Source: a bacterium (lineage in GTDB: Bacteria > Electryoneota > JAOADG01). From it: 54,409 bases of DNA. The notes under the pieces are model-generated. The model did not search any database, was not told where the DNA came from, and saw only the letters and a program-made list of their open reading frames with translations. The stretch is taken from the NCBI GenBank assembly GCA_026417415.1, contig JAOADG010000028.1, positions 1-54,409 on the forward strand, given 5' to 3'. Of this stretch, positions 1 through 9,515 are shown in pieces (the first letter of the stretch is position 1; every line of letters begins with the position of its first letter). The position numbers and the translations under genes are program-made.

Positions 1-68
1 TACATTTTAACAAGTACTTCCCTTCGGTTTAGCATCACTAAACGTTAGCTTAGCACTTGTTGAAGGAT
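1..68. other. Left-edge intergenic stretch with nested inverted repeat
   Basis: No gene is seen. A perfect 6-bp stem with a 5-base loop lies at 27-43 (GTTTAG/CTAAAC). An outer 10-base pair of arms lies at 9-18 and 52-61 (AACAAGTACT with AGCACTTGTT, one mismatch). The structure follows the last gene of the leftmost minus-strand operon and may end or stabilise its transcript. There is no run of T on either side, so it is not a clear rho-independent terminator. Confidence 0.4.
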
Positions 69-1310
69 TTATTCCCAGTAGTAGAGTTGTTGAAGTACCG
101 TAGTTAATGGATAAGAAGGTGGTGAAAACTCTCTTAAACGATTGTCATAAATGTAATTTTTTAAGTACCCAGTACCCGGCGAACCCATTTGCGCAACAGC
201 ACCTCTTCTTGCTTGAGTAATGCCTCCGAATACTGTTAAAGTACCTGAAAGAATAGTATTGTAGGTATCTACGTAAAAGTTTGAAGTGACTGAAGTAGCA
301 CTCGTGTTCATGGTCATGATATGAGCATGAATGGTTCGGTTGCCACCTGCAACATTGTTGGTGACAATGCAATTCATTCGTGCGACCAATCCTAACATAT
401 CGGTGGAACTTGGGTTCGTTTGAGGGTTGTTGTTGTATACGATGTTATCGGTAATATAGATATTTCCTTGAACTGCCAAGGTCCATTGTCCACTCACCAC
501 ACCACTTACATACACATTGTAAGAGGTACTGGTCCCGGAAGTTGGTCCTACAAAGATTACACCATTGTTTGGACGTGTACGTAGGGTCCACGCTCCGCTT
601 GTGGAAGTACGAGTTTGGTAAGTACCATTTGCATTGAATTGGATATATAAGGTAGAGTTGGTAAATACAATCCCATTGCTTTGTGCTGCGGCACGTTGGG
701 GATCTAAATTGGATGGCATAGGAATATTGGGTGCACCAAAATTGGTGGGTCCACCGAAATAGGGATTGGTTGCTGCATCATACTTGCGATACGGTTCAGT
801 GGTCGTGTACCATAATGCACTGGATACTTCGTCCATAAAGGCAGGACGACCCGACATTCTAAAATAGTCATTGCTATGAATTGGTCCACGTATCGTATCA
901 CCCGTTGCAAACCAGATGTTTCCCTCTGTATTGCTCATATAGGAAAAGCGGCTAAACGATGGAAATTGAAGCAATACCATAGTTGTATCTCGCCGATTTC
1001 TCAATTGTACACTGCAGATAAGTCGTACTTGCGTAGGTCCCAACGTCGCATCCGTAGTAGGATCGAAAATTCTCACCCGAAAAGAACCCCCGAAGATATT
1101 CCCTGTAACATCGCTTCTATGGGTTGAATTTAATGTTAAAATTCCTAAGGCACGATTGACTGCAGATGCTGCAAGCAATTTTATTGCAGTACGTTCAACG
1201 GTTTGTGCAGCACGATCGGTAGCAAGTTCTTGAGTAGAACGTACACGGTAACCCACGTATCCATATCCGACTAAGAATGCCAATACCATCAGTAACGATA
1301 AGTTTCCCAT
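69..1310 (-). CDS. Membrane-anchored, pilin-operon-like surface protein (413 aa)
   Basis: Function unknown. Residues 1-21 form one hydrophobic segment (MGNLSLLMVLAFLVGYGYVG) followed by a charged, helix-prone stretch to about residue 45, as in type IV pilin-like proteins. The remainder is rich in Asn, Thr, Ser and Tyr and looks like an extracellular beta domain. A segment with 'GPIHSND' near residue 140 recalls uncharacterised DUF4900-type proteins; this is from memory and unverified. There is no canonical prepilin cleavage motif (G before FxxxE). It is third in a minus-strand operon; a strong GGAGGGGG ribosome site precedes the ATG and overlaps the stop codon of the gene before it, implying translational coupling. 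By analogy with minor pseudopilins it may be part of a surface fibre or secretion apparatus. Confidence 0.7.
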   Translation of the reverse strand: MGNLSLLMVLAFLVGYGYVGYRVRSTQELATDRAAQTVERTAIKLLAASAVNRALGILTLNSTHRSDVTGNIFGGSFRVRIFDPTTDATLGPTQVRLICSVQLRNRRDTTMVLLQFPSFSRFSYMSNTEGNIWFATGDTIRGPIHSNDYFRMSGRPAFMDEVSSALWYTTTEPYRKYDAATNPYFGGPTNFGAPNIPMPSNLDPQRAAAQSNGIVFTNSTLYIQFNANGTYQTRTSTSGAWTLRTRPNNGVIFVGPTSGTSTSYNVYVSGVVSGQWTLAVQGNIYITDNIVYNNNPQTNPSSTDMLGLVARMNCIVTNNVAGGNRTIHAHIMTMNTSATSVTSNFYVDTYNTILSGTLTVFGGITQARRGAVAQMGSPGTGYLKNYIYDNRLREFSPPSYPLTTVLQQLYYWE

Positions 1311-1319
1311 AACCCCCTC

Positions 1320-1940
1320 CTACCGCAGGTTTCTCGGTCTATAGATTTTAGTTATCTGTTGGTATGGATAGATTTCAGTGTACAATCCCCCGGCTGTAAC
1401 TCTTCTATCGGTTCGCCAAGGGCTTTCTGTCGTATAGGTAACACGCACCATTTTAATTCTTGCTAACTGGGCTTGAGGAACTGGTGCAGGAATTTCTGCA
1501 CCATTTACATCAAAGTATTCAAATCGAAAGGCAGTAATATTATTCCCAAGTGCTTGATCCAAGATGCTGGTTGGACGATAGATTCTTCTTCTTACCTGAA
1601 GTAAGGTTCTTGTTGTACTGGTATCCCCAAATATCGGTGGGAGTGCATGATATTCTACCACAATGGAATCGAAATTTCCATATCTACTTGAATCGTACGC
1701 AAAACGAAGACGAGTTTCTTCTGCAATTTGAATGGCTCTTTGAGGCCAAATGAGACCATAGCCAATTTTTGGAATTTCGTAATCCAAAATTTCTTTAATT
1801 GCAAATGCCTCCACCTCTGGATAGGTTTCAATATAGGAGCGTTGCGCTTCTTGAGTTACTCTGCTGTTTAAATTCAATAAAATGAGGAGAAGCAATCCAC
1901 CAATTAAGGTAGCAATTGCCATATCTAATGCTGTGTTCAT
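1320..1940 (-). CDS. Membrane-anchored, minor-pseudopilin-like protein (206 aa)
   Basis: Function unknown. Residues 6-24 are a single strongly hydrophobic segment (ATLIGGLLLLILLNL) and are followed by a polar helix, then a soluble beta-rich domain. Size and layout resemble GspJ/PilW-type minor pseudopilins, but the prepilin peptidase motif is missing, so any such role is inference from shape. It is the middle gene of a three-gene minus-strand operon, 18 bases after the previous gene, and its stop codon lies inside the ribosome site of the next. A GGAG lies about 10 bases before the ATG. Confidence 0.65.
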   Translation of the reverse strand: MNTALDMAIATLIGGLLLLILLNLNSRVTQEAQRSYIETYPEVEAFAIKEILDYEIPKIGYGLIWPQRAIQIAEETRLRFAYDSSRYGNFDSIVVEYHALPPIFGDTSTTRTLLQVRRRIYRPTSILDQALGNNITAFRFEYFDVNGAEIPAPVPQAQLARIKMVRVTYTTESPWRTDRRVTAGGLYTEIYPYQQITKIYRPRNLR

Positions 1941-1958
1941 TTGTATTTTCTCCTACAT

Positions 1959-2453
1959 TTACTGAAACAGTCGCACATACGATGCAATGTACGATAGTGT
2001 TAAAGTATTATTCGCCAACGAACGTAAGTAAATACTTTGTACTCGAACTGTAACCAATTTATTGTAAGTTTGTGAAGTTTGAATTGTAGAAAGATCGGTA
2101 TCACTTACGTAATTCACATTGACTGTGATGGAAAAATTCACACCATTAATGATAGTGGAACGCGTGAGATTGCGATAATCATCTACATCATCGTAATCTG
2201 GATAAGATTCACCTGCATCAGGTCCTAATGAAGCGTTGGCAACAAATTGAGAGGTGGATGTTGCATTTGGGTTTTCGTCATATCTCCGTAGCATCACTTC
2301 ACTTATCATCCCTTCTGCTAAACTAAGAGCAGTCAGCGTAACATTGGCTTCGGTAACTTTTGACGTGGTTTCCAGTAACGTATTGTTCACCATCAATGTG
2401 ATGGTTCCAATAAGTGCCAATGCACCGAGCACCAACATCGTTTGAGTATTCAT
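1959..2453 (-). CDS. Membrane-anchored, minor-pseudopilin-like protein (164 aa)
   Basis: Function unknown. Residues 5-23 form one hydrophobic segment (TMLVLGALALIGTITLMV), followed by a Thr-rich amphipathic helix containing 'ALSLAEGMISEVM', as at the N-terminus of GspI/PilV-like pseudopilins where a trimming helix follows the membrane anchor. The C-terminal part is polar and beta-prone. There is no GFxxxE prepilin signal. It is the first gene of the operon. The upstream stretch (2493-2556) holds several CRP-like palindromes, so expression is probably controlled here. The ribosome site is weak. A non-pilin membrane protein remains possible. Confidence 0.65.
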   Translation of the reverse strand: MNTQTMLVLGALALIGTITLMVNNTLLETTSKVTEANVTLTALSLAEGMISEVMLRRYDENPNATSTSQFVANASLGPDAGESYPDYDDVDDYRNLTRSTIINGVNFSITVNVNYVSDTDLSTIQTSQTYNKLVTVRVQSIYLRSLANNTLTLSYIASYVRLFQ

Positions 2454-2492
2454 ATTTTGGTGAACCTAACGACTTTAGTAGAATTTAATGTG

Positions 2493-2556
2493 ATGTGATA
2501 TCACATCCCAATAGATGTGAAATGATCATTTAAACATATCTGTGATACATATCACA
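2493..2556 (-). promoter_or_regulatory. Cluster of CRP/FNR-like palindromic operators
   Basis: Three palindromes lie in 64 bases upstream of the pilin-like operon: ATGTGATATCACAT (2493-2506), AAATGATCATTT (2520-2531, preceded by TGTG) and TGTGATACATATCACA (2541-2556). The last fits TGTGA-N6-TCACA, the consensus site of the CRP family, exactly. They lie 40-103 bases before the first ATG, a normal place for activators or repressors. No CRP-family regulator is encoded in this window, so the partner is unknown. Confidence 0.6.
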
Positions 2557-2602
2557 TTTATTATAAAAAAGTATTCTCTTCACTTGATTTTCAGAATATC
2601 GG

Positions 2603-2640
2603 TCAAAGAAAACGCCGATCCAAGATGATCGGCGTTTTTA
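2603..2640 (-). terminator. Rho-independent terminator after the C25 protease gene
   Basis: A perfect 10-bp stem (AACGCCGATC at 2611-2620 with GATCGGCGTT at 2627-2636) has a 6-base loop. On the minus strand it is followed by TTTTCTTT. It separates the protease gene from the pilin-like operon, which therefore needs its own promoter. Confidence 0.85.
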
Positions 2641-2657
2641 ACAAAAAAAAGCAGGAT

Positions 2658-5600
2658 TTACTTCATTAGAATCATTTTCTTGGATTCCACAAACGAACCT
2701 GCCTGCAAACGATAGATGTACACCCCTGTCGGTAAACTGCTCGCATTAAACGAAAGGGTATATTTTCCTGCATTCAATTTCGTTTGATTGACCAATGTTG
2801 CCACTTCTTGACCCATAGTATTGAAAATCTTTAGCGTAACCCTTTCCTCTCTTGGTAATACAAACCGAATGGATGTGTTTGGATTAAACGGGTTCGGATA
2901 GTTCTGTTCCAAAACAAAACCGTGGGGTAACGCATTCTCTGTACTCGTTGGATTGACGGTAGAAACCGTATCCACCACCATCGTGACAGGAATGGAAACC
3001 ACCGGTGGATTGGCATTGGTAATAAAATCAATAGCCACACGATACACACCAATCGGCATAAAGTTGCTTGCTAAATTGACATTTACCACTGTGGAATCGC
3101 CGGGATTGATTGAACCTGCACGTGGCGAATATTGTATCCAAACGCTATTAAACGCTACCTCAAAGAGTGCAACTCGATCCGGTTGGCTAGAAGGACGGGT
3201 TAAAACTGTTGCAAGTACCCAAATTAATGGATTCCAACGTGTAGTAAGGGTCAAACCAGCACCGCTTTCACCGGTTTGACCAAGGGATACTACAAACTGG
3301 TGAGCGCCTGTTACAGGATCCACTTTGATGATATTGGCGCCAGAAGCATTGGATGGATCTCTGGACATTAAATAGAGATACTTTTGATCGGGATCTTCTG
3401 GATACCATGCCATTCCGTAAATGTCCCACGTGTTGTTCCCCGGATTGGTCAATGTTCTTAACAACACACCATCACTCCAACGAATAACATAAATGGGACT
3501 CACACGATTAGCAACATACAGGATACCATTGGCAGAATCAATTGCCAACGCTTTAACTGGATTGGTCGGAACAATACGACGCTCTACAATGTTGCAAAGG
3601 GTATCCAATTTATCTACATAGTTGCTTGATGAAGCGTATAAATAGGTTCCATCCCACGCTAAATCCCAATATCCATTGACAGATGATGTATCTGTTTGAT
3701 CAAAACTAGTAATGAAGTTACCATTGCGATCAAACTTGTAAATTTTATTCGGATTGGACCAATTGTTTGCTCCGGTTACCCAGAAATAATTGCCGTCAAA
3801 CTCAATCCCTTGCAACTGTGCATCCGTATTAGGTGTCCTTTGAGTAGCAGGGAATGTAAACACTTGCTGCCACGGATCATTGGGTTCATCGCCCGGAATG
3901 CCATATTGCAACTGGCTTGACCAAGTTAACACACCGTTGCCGGTATTTTGAATCACGATCTGATAGGTAGTGTCTTCACCAGACGGATGAAGTTGAGTGG
4001 TAATAGAATCTGGTCGTATAACCACACCCGGCGCTGTAAGCAAGAAATTAAGCACCGAAGTACTATCTTCATAAACTGTTACGGTATCAATGGATGGGTT
4101 GTAACCAGCAGCAGAACATCTTACGTTGTAATGTCCAATCAACACTTCTGGGATAGTATAGTGTCCAAATGAATCGGTAACTCCACTGTAACCACCACTT
4201 AAAACGAAAACCGTCGCATTTGGAATCGGTTGATTGTTGTCCGCACGACGCACTTGCCCAGTGATGGTGCCGGTAATAAAGTTTTGTGCGGTAGTGAACA
4301 AAATCGCTCGGTTAACATTGTTGCCATTGGGAATCGGTGCGCTACCCGCTGTGTAAGCATTGTTGAATGAATACTCAATCGCATTAATGTAGTCATAATC
4401 ACAAATTCCAATGGTTGCGTAGTCCGTATCGTTGTAATCGCCCACAACATTGTTGAACCGCTTGTATTGGAATTTAATCATCGCATCGTTAGTATAAGTG
4501 GGCCAATACTGTTCATCATAAATTATAATTTGGAATTCATTGTTTACATTTCCACCGAAGGTAGTTCGCACATTCCAAGTAATGACCAAATAATGGTTGG
4601 TTGCATCATAATAGCGATAAACCCCTTCGGGTGCACTTCCGAACATCAAGTCATCCCAAAAGGCGGCAATGATATTTCGTGGCCCTTCACAAGCAGGCAA
4701 ACGCCAGTTACGGAAATTACGATAATGCGGCTGCCAACCAAGTGCTACCCAACCGTTGCTACAAACAGTTAAAGTATCCCCTGCATTATAGGTCCTGCCA
4801 TAATATTGAACTGCGAAGGGCAAAACATAGGCAATGTTGGCATCTTGATTTTCACCACCATCCGTCATATTCAATCTTGTTCCTAAACCGTTTGAAATGA
4901 TTTCAATCCATTGGTAAGTGGGTGCCATTTCATAACTGGTGTCTGTGTTGTCGTATGCCAAATACCCATAATTGTCAGGTCCTGTAGGATGTGTAGGCGT
5001 TCTAGTACCAATATTGATATTAAAAAACACCGTATCTCTTAAACTACCTGACTGCATCGCCAAACCTAATGTCGCTACTGTTCCCGGTATAGTTAAAACA
5101 TTCGCTGACACCTGAAAACGTTGGTTATTAGGATTGGTAATATCCACATTTAGCGGGAACGACGGATAGGTAGCATCTGCAATGTTAACCGACACATATG
5201 GAGACCTAGAAAACAATGTGCCTATGGTTTGTTGAGCAGCTATTCCACCAATGTTTCGTATGGATAAACCTAAATAAGCACTTCCACCGGGCTGAAGTGT
5301 AGTGGTGCCCCCAGATGCATTGTAAAAAGTATAGGAATTAAAACGAACATCAATCGAACGAATGGTCACAGGTATGGTCAACACACGATTGTTATTGGTA
5401 TCTGTTGCGCTTACCGTTAAACGTAAATGGATCAACTCATTGTGGTTAAGAGTAGGAGCCAGTTGAATACGGAAGGTTCCATCTCCATAAGCACTATCAT
5501 TCGGTGCTAAATTGGGATAGGCGCGAGTACTATTTATCACCGTAACTCGTGGATCCGTGGAAGCCAATGTTGCTGTAATTCCATCTACCGATGCGGAGGT

Positions 5601-7766
5601 ACCACGGTTCCATAAACGAACGTTCAAATCAATGGTTTCTCCTGGCGAAGCCATTCCATCCCCGTTTCCAACGGTACCATTTGCGTTATCATCATCTACC
5701 GTATAGGATAAAAATGCAATGTTTCCTGCAGTATTCACCACAACAACAGTGTCAATAATAGGATGATAGTTTTCTAGCGCAGCGCCAATGACCGTAACAA
5801 ATAGATTTCCAGGAGTTTGATTGGTTAGCAACAATACCGCCCGACCTTCGCTATTGGTCAAGGTACGATAATAGGTTTCATCATTATTCGTACCGGGTTT
5901 CCAAGCAGTTACTACTAAATTGGGTACTGGAGTATTGCCTCTACGCACAACAAATTCAAGGCGATTTTGTCCCAGTGGAATTGAGTTGGGAATATCCGCA
6001 TTCAGCATTCTCGGCACACCTGACCACATATATGCACAGGGATCGCCCATTAAATTGTTCCAATTGGAAAAGTTGGTCACACTACTTGATTGACTAACGT
6101 TGTAATTTCGCCACAATTGATATTTCCCAGCCCAAGTCATCGGCCCGGGTTGGTGTAACCCTTGCGGTCCATATCCCCAATAAATCCCACCTGCAACCAC
6201 ATTATTGAAATTCACATGTGTACCCGAAGTAGCAGTAGCGACCGCACCGATGGCACCTCTCGGTGCAGTAGGTGTGCCGATGCGAATTAAACGTTCATTT
6301 ATCCCTTCACTATTGTCCGTCCAGTTTCCTGTACTGCAGGTGATATTAAATGCAGCAAAAGGTTTATTGACATTTTGAATTCCATCTACATCACTTACAC
6401 TGATTTGTCCTACCCAACCTGCACGGTGTGCCCAATTTACAGCACCGGGACCAAGACGTTGATTGATCAAAGAAGCACTCACTGCACTGCTGTGTTCATC
6501 ATAAAAGGTATTGTTTACTCCATGCTGATTCATCATTGCAATGCAGTAACGAATGACATCGCGATTTGAAGTGATGCCGTTGGATGTGCCAGCGTAACCC
6601 CAACCTCTGGTAAACCATGTTGTATCACCGCTGATCATTGGGGTTCGTTCATAATTCAAGGTCCGATTAACCATAGTGGCCAACATAGATGAATTCCCGG
6701 GCGCGAAACTCAATCGCCCTAAGGTGACATCACCTAAAATATCATTGCCAGCAAGTTGTGTATAGGGGTGGTCCGTTCCCCCATAACCAGAAGTATGTGG
6801 CGGCATATCTTCTGAATCACCCACAATGACCACATGTTCAAGCGGAGGTTGTAACGTGTTGTAAGCGTTTTGTATCGCAGACATCACTGCAGAACTGGTG
6901 GGCATGGTACTAAAAGTAACCAGTGTGGTAGGACGGCCACTGGCTTTTTTCCAGTTCACAAATTGTTGAACCAAATTAAGGTTTTGTGTATTATCGCTTC
7001 TTGCTAATACTAAAATTGAGCCGGGAAGCGTTGGAGTGGTGCTATCTAAAGTGTTTACCTCATCAGCACCCAGTACTTCGCGGTAAATCCATTCAAAACT
7101 TGGCACACGACCCGGCGCATAGGTCAATTCGTTGATACCAACGCCGCCCGTGGGAACGATTTCTAAATCCACATAATTGTAAATTCGAACCGATCGTGTG
7201 ACTGGATTGACTTGAACCGGATGCAAACCCAATACTGCTATACGCAAATCTCGTAAAATTGCAGGTTCGCCCAACACCGCAAGATCGTTTGGATACCATG
7301 CATTTGTGTTGTAGGTGTTTTCATCAAGAATGAAATCACGTTTTACATACCCACCTTTTTCAGAAAAATGTGGTAGATCTTGTTGTGGAAGGACATCTAT
7401 ATCGGTGTATTCCGAATAGGATGCATTGTGGACAATAATTTCAACATTGCCCAAATCGGGTAATCTTACCGAACGTGCGATTTGTGGTACCATCGGTTTT
7501 CCTACTTCCCACGTTCGCGTTTCACCTTCCATAGTGTAAGCAGTCCACGTGCGTTTATTGAGTTCCACCAATTCTGCACGAACGTCTGGATTAGAAAACG
7601 TTAATCGGAGATGTCCGGTGGATATGGTTTGAACTGTGATTTGGACATTGTTCGGATCAGGAATCCCTGTAATAATATCATCTTCTTCTGTCCATTCTCT
7701 AGAAAAACCTAACACCGCAAAAGAACAAAACATTACCACCATCAACAAGCGCATGAAGTTACTCAT
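2658..7766 (-). CDS. Secreted C25 (gingipain-like) cysteine peptidase with type IX sorting tail
   Basis: A 1702-residue secreted multidomain protein. Residues 1-22 are a signal peptide. A gingipain propeptide-like region (about 23-245) precedes the peptidase domain (about 250-600). Within it, 'NWAHRAG' supplies the likely catalytic His447 and 'FNITCSTG' the likely Cys477, in the order and spacing of family C25. Then come beta-sandwich repeats, a carboxypeptidase-regulatory-like domain (about 1163-1250, 'ITGQVRRADNNQPIPNATV'), a beta-propeller-like segment (about 1300-1500) and an 80-residue C-terminal tail beginning 'NYPNPFNPNTSIRF', the mark of type IX secretion cargo. I chose the ATG at 7766 because the signal peptide starts there behind GAGAGGGAAG; 37 more upstream codons are open but look non-coding. 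Secretion and protease activity are inferred from family. Confidence 0.88.
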   Translation of the reverse strand: MSNFMRLLMVVMFCSFAVLGFSREWTEEDDIITGIPDPNNVQITVQTISTGHLRLTFSNPDVRAELVELNKRTWTAYTMEGETRTWEVGKPMVPQIARSVRLPDLGNVEIIVHNASYSEYTDIDVLPQQDLPHFSEKGGYVKRDFILDENTYNTNAWYPNDLAVLGEPAILRDLRIAVLGLHPVQVNPVTRSVRIYNYVDLEIVPTGGVGINELTYAPGRVPSFEWIYREVLGADEVNTLDSTTPTLPGSILVLARSDNTQNLNLVQQFVNWKKASGRPTTLVTFSTMPTSSAVMSAIQNAYNTLQPPLEHVVIVGDSEDMPPHTSGYGGTDHPYTQLAGNDILGDVTLGRLSFAPGNSSMLATMVNRTLNYERTPMISGDTTWFTRGWGYAGTSNGITSNRDVIRYCIAMMNQHGVNNTFYDEHSSAVSASLINQRLGPGAVNWAHRAGWVGQISVSDVDGIQNVNKPFAAFNITCSTGNWTDNSEGINERLIRIGTPTAPRGAIGAVATATSGTHVNFNNVVAGGIYWGYGPQGLHQPGPMTWAGKYQLWRNYNVSQSSSVTNFSNWNNLMGDPCAYMWSGVPRMLNADIPNSIPLGQNRLEFVVRRGNTPVPNLVVTAWKPGTNNDETYYRTLTNSEGRAVLLLTNQTPGNLFVTVIGAALENYHPIIDTVVVVNTAGNIAFLSYTVDDDNANGTVGNGDGMASPGETIDLNVRLWNRGTSASVDGITATLASTDPRVTVINSTRAYPNLAPNDSAYGDGTFRIQLAPTLNHNELIHLRLTVSATDTNNNRVLTIPVTIRSIDVRFNSYTFYNASGGTTTLQPGGSAYLGLSIRNIGGIAAQQTIGTLFSRSPYVSVNIADATYPSFPLNVDITNPNNQRFQVSANVLTIPGTVATLGLAMQSGSLRDTVFFNINIGTRTPTHPTGPDNYGYLAYDNTDTSYEMAPTYQWIEIISNGLGTRLNMTDGGENQDANIAYVLPFAVQYYGRTYNAGDTLTVCSNGWVALGWQPHYRNFRNWRLPACEGPRNIIAAFWDDLMFGSAPEGVYRYYDATNHYLVITWNVRTTFGGNVNNEFQIIIYDEQYWPTYTNDAMIKFQYKRFNNVVGDYNDTDYATIGICDYDYINAIEYSFNNAYTAGSAPIPNGNNVNRAILFTTAQNFITGTITGQVRRADNNQPIPNATVFVLSGGYSGVTDSFGHYTIPEVLIGHYNVRCSAAGYNPSIDTVTVYEDSTSVLNFLLTAPGVVIRPDSITTQLHPSGEDTTYQIVIQNTGNGVLTWSSQLQYGIPGDEPNDPWQQVFTFPATQRTPNTDAQLQGIEFDGNYFWVTGANNWSNPNKIYKFDRNGNFITSFDQTDTSSVNGYWDLAWDGTYLYASSSNYVDKLDTLCNIVERRIVPTNPVKALAIDSANGILYVANRVSPIYVIRWSDGVLLRTLTNPGNNTWDIYGMAWYPEDPDQKYLYLMSRDPSNASGANIIKVDPVTGAHQFVVSLGQTGESGAGLTLTTRWNPLIWVLATVLTRPSSQPDRVALFEVAFNSVWIQYSPRAGSINPGDSTVVNVNLASNFMPIGVYRVAIDFITNANPPVVSIPVTMVVDTVSTVNPTSTENALPHGFVLEQNYPNPFNPNTSIRFVLPREERVTLKIFNTMGQEVATLVNQTKLNAGKYTLSFNASSLPTGVYIYRLQAGSFVESKKMILMK

Positions 7767-7940
7767 AGCTTCCCTCTCAGTAGAATTAAAAAGAAACTGC
7801 ATCCTTTCCAATGGAGTGTATTGGAAATTCTTTTTTATCCAAAACTTAAAGATAAATTCAAAGAAACTGTTCAACAACCCTCCCCCCTTCTATAAAAATG
7901 TGTAATTCCCTTCAAAGTGTGTTGATAAAACTACTATTTT

Positions 7941-9515
7941 TTACGATTTAACAAAATAACATACACCCTCTAGCCAAGTTTGCACTACCGGTTGAAGGCT
8001 CCAATCGGTTGTGGGTGTATTTTGTAAGTCGCAATTGATAAGGATAAAATCTGCAGTGGTTCCAATGGAATGCTTTCCCAACGATAGTTTACAATGGTTT
8101 TTCCATCCTGCTCGTTGGTGTGGTGTAAAGGTAAACGCTTCTAATGCTGCATCAAAAGGCAATTGATGAGGTTGATACCAAATTTTTTCAGGATGCTCCT
8201 CTGAATCATTTTCAACCGCCATCTTTAGTCCAAGGATAGGGTTAAGGTCTTCTACAGGCCAATCTGAACCAAACCGCAAAAGAACTTTGGACTCCGAGAG
8301 TGGTTTGAATTGAAAACTCCTTTGACATCGCTTAAAGCCAATTTTCTCTCGCATCCAATGTCTATCATTGGCTAAATGAACTGGTTGCATTGACACGGTA
8401 AGACCCAATCGGGCAATTTTTTGTGCAGCGTTCTCTGGGAGTACTTGACAATGCTCTAAAGCGATTTTGGTGGTATTGAAATGCAATTTATCCAGCACTT
8501 CCGCCATTTCAATTGCCATTTCAACAGCAGCATCTCCAATACAATGAATTGCCAATTCCCAACCTTGACGGAGCGCTTCTTTGGATAGATCCAACACTTC
8601 TTCAAAGGTCATTAATGGCATTCCGCAATCGGATTGGTTTTCATAGGGTTCTTTCATATAAGCAGTTCTACTGCCTAAAGAGCCATCAAGAAACAGTTTT
8701 TGAGTACGAACTTGTAAGCGATGAGATTGATACTTAGAAAATTGAAGGGTACGCTCATTAGGTCTTCCTTCATTTAACCATAGGTCCACTCGCAAGTTCA
8801 ATTTACCTTGTTGATCCCATTGTATATAATCTTTTGTTAAAAAAGTATTTGCATTTTCCCCAACTCCAACAATTCCGTAAGAGTGTGCCAGTGTTTCTGC
8901 TGCTTGATACCACTGAAAATGGTCTTCTGTTGTTGCTGGTGGGATGGCTTGTTTCACAAATTGCACCGCAAATTCTCTTAACCAACCGTTCGGTATCCCT
9001 GTTTCATCACGTTCAATGATGCCTCCTGGAGGATTTTGACACTCTTCCCACACCTTTGCACGCTCCAAAGCGATACGATTGGCAAAAGCAGAGTGAAGAT
9101 CGTGAGTATCAATGATGCAAGGAAATGGACCACATGCTTGATCCAATTCTTCTCTGGAAATCTGAACTTTGTGCGGATCTAGCCCTAATCCGATTAACCA
9201 ACCCCGACCGTATTGATGCTCCATTTGAGATCGCATATGTAAGATGCGTTGGATAATCTCTTGTTTGGAATGAATTTGATGAAAATTGAGTGGAGTGAGT
9301 GCTGAACCGCCCCAAACAAAATGGGTATGACTATCAAAAAAAGGTGGATACACAAACAAAGAGTTTAAGGAAATTGTTTCATCGCATTCTACGCTTGGCT
9401 CTTTTTCAATAAAAAAATCCACAAATGATCCATCTTCTACAAGAAAAGAATGGTATTGCGGTTCATTGCTATACTTGGGGCGATAGATATTGCCATTATA
9501 AAACAGGATTCTCAT
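7941..9515 (-). CDS. YtcJ-type metal-dependent amidohydrolase
   Basis: A 524-residue member of the amidohydrolase superfamily (amidohydro_3, YtcJ-like), metal-dependent hydrolases acting on C-N bonds; the substrate is not predictable. Visible metal-site motifs are 'DSHTHF' (His63, His65), 'IHCIGDAA' and 'ALEHCQVLP' in the middle, and 'FGSDWPVEDLNP' near the C-terminus, which carries the conserved Asp. The characteristic 'FLDGSLGSRTA' is present. No signal peptide, so probably cytoplasmic. Its start overlaps the stop of the YmdB-like gene by four bases (ATGA), so the two are likely translated together. Length fits the family. Confidence 0.85.
   Translation of the reverse strand: MRILFYNGNIYRPKYSNEPQYHSFLVEDGSFVDFFIEKEPSVECDETISLNSLFVYPPFFDSHTHFVWGGSALTPLNFHQIHSKQEIIQRILHMRSQMEHQYGRGWLIGLGLDPHKVQISREELDQACGPFPCIIDTHDLHSAFANRIALERAKVWEECQNPPGGIIERDETGIPNGWLREFAVQFVKQAIPPATTEDHFQWYQAAETLAHSYGIVGVGENANTFLTKDYIQWDQQGKLNLRVDLWLNEGRPNERTLQFSKYQSHRLQVRTQKLFLDGSLGSRTAYMKEPYENQSDCGMPLMTFEEVLDLSKEALRQGWELAIHCIGDAAVEMAIEMAEVLDKLHFNTTKIALEHCQVLPENAAQKIARLGLTVSMQPVHLANDRHWMREKIGFKRCQRSFQFKPLSESKVLLRFGSDWPVEDLNPILGLKMAVENDSEEHPEKIWYQPHQLPFDAALEAFTFTPHQRAGWKNHCKLSLGKHSIGTTADFILINCDLQNTPTTDWSLQPVVQTWLEGVCYFVKS

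Noticed and set aside
7767-7877. 37 extra N-terminal codons of the C25 protease
   Set aside because: The signal peptide begins at the ATG 7766 behind a good ribosome site. The extension would put 37 residues before it.
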